Shown: positions 63,877 through 64,000 of the stretch, piece by piece
Layout of the letters: each line of letters opens with the position of its first letter
How positions within the stretch are numbered: position 1 is the stretch's first letter
Assembly: GCA_934646185.1 (NCBI GenBank)
Contig: CAKUEH010000008.1
Span: 1 to 64,000 of the forward strand
Length of the DNA: 64,000 bases
Direction of reading: 5' to 3'
DNA from: an uncultured Oscillospiraceae bacterium
GTDB taxonomy: Bacteria > Bacillota > Clostridia > Oscillospirales > Oscillospiraceae
The notes under the pieces: model-generated
What the model was told of the DNA's origin: nothing
Seen by the model: the letters and a program-made list of their open reading frames with translations, nothing else
Databases searched by the model: none
Position numbers and translations under genes: made by a program

Positions 63877-64000
63877 ATTTCAGACATTCGAGAACGAAAC
63901 GACCGTCCAAAGGATAAGCAGCCGAAACATCAAGCAGCATCCACTGTGCAGCGCCAAATGATGCAGAAATTTGTGAAAAAGTTGAACGAAAGTACAAAGC
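63877..64000 (+). CDS. ICE protein downstream of virB4, truncated by the window edge
   Basis: Only about 41 N-terminal codons are visible: SDIRERNDRPKDKQPKHQAA followed by a Gln/Lys-rich helix. Position and start resemble the CD1108-type gene, which in Tn1549-like elements encodes an NlpC/P60-type hydrolase for wall penetration; the domain itself is outside the window. With GAGGTG as RBS, the start codon is ATT 63877. The in-frame GTG at 63868 is part of that RBS. Confidence 0.55.
   Translation, partial: MSDIRERNDRPKDKQPKHQAASTVQRQMMQKFVKKLNESTK

Larger units (their letters stand above)
41745..64000 (+). mobile_element. Tn1549/CTn2-like integrative conjugative element, left part
   Basis: From the broken cotJC onward, genes follow the usual order of this ICE type: RepA, ParB-like, DUF3846, ArdC-like/M78 proteins, MobC, relaxase, PcfB, VirD4, Maff2, VirB6-like, PrgI, VirB4, then a gene cut by the window edge. 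The exact left boundary (about 41740-41880) is inferred from loss of cotJC homology. The integrase and right end are not in the window. Confidence 0.88.

Overview
The window reads as a chromosome segment of a spore-forming, GC-rich gut clostridium, most likely of the Oscillospiraceae/Oscillospirales. This is an inference from gene content (SpoIVB, YtfJ/GerW, CotJ and sporulation-type DacF-like proteins beside non-mevalonate isoprenoid genes and a TAXI-TRAP transporter), strong RBSs with frequent TTG starts, and sigma-A-type promoters with 17-bp spacers. No 16S rRNA gene is present, so the genus is not resolved.

Bases 1-41760 are mostly core chromosome. murD-ispD-ispF (144-2736) is followed by a DMT exporter, a small conserved protein and a GNAT acetyltransferase (3006-4873) set among MITE-like repeats. 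Next are a TRAP-TAXI uptake system (5752-8933) and a complete minus-strand shikimate operon (9202-16082): aroF, tyrA, aroB, aroA, aroC, a fused aroE-aroK, and aroQ, almost all joined by 4-nt stop/start overlaps. Its leader (16101-16287) has a strong promoter, a 17-codon peptide rich in Tyr/Phe and ending in Trp, and an intrinsic terminator, which looks like ribosome-mediated attenuation. nadE, tRNA-Gln, spoIVB, degV, a TetR regulator and a large secreted protein with an IdeS-like (C66) catalytic triad follow. Then comes an M50 protease-scpA-scpB-DUF2953-ytfJ-dac-rluB series, tRNA-Ser, a domain-permuted GH3 glycosidase, a MacB/FtsX-type ABC transporter, gap, a solute-binding lipoprotein, a DUF368 protein and a fused CotJA-CotJB gene beside a truncated cotJC.

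From about 41745 to the right edge lies an integrative conjugative element of the Tn1549/CTn2 type. It contains RepA, a double ParB-like gene broken by an in-frame TAG, DUF3846, ArdC-like/M78 proteins, MobC, a MobA/VirD2-type relaxase, PcfB/DUF3801, VirD4, Maff2, a VirB6-like protein, PrgI, VirB4 and the start of a further gene. The left end abuts the truncated cotJC; the right end is outside the window. Two toxin-antitoxin pairs sit inside the secretion operon.

The element carries a five-gene exported cassette (45218-50656): a membrane-anchored protein, an SLH cell-wall anchor protein, and three secreted proteins sharing one C-terminal domain, one of them with BspA-like, Cys-pair and InlB-type repeats. 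Other notable features are a 15-bp palindrome repeated five times between element genes, an oriT-like hairpin cluster before mobC, a highly structured non-coding segment at 55895-56050, and element genes whose best-placed start codons are ATC or ATT. All family names come from motif recognition by eye; no database search was run.
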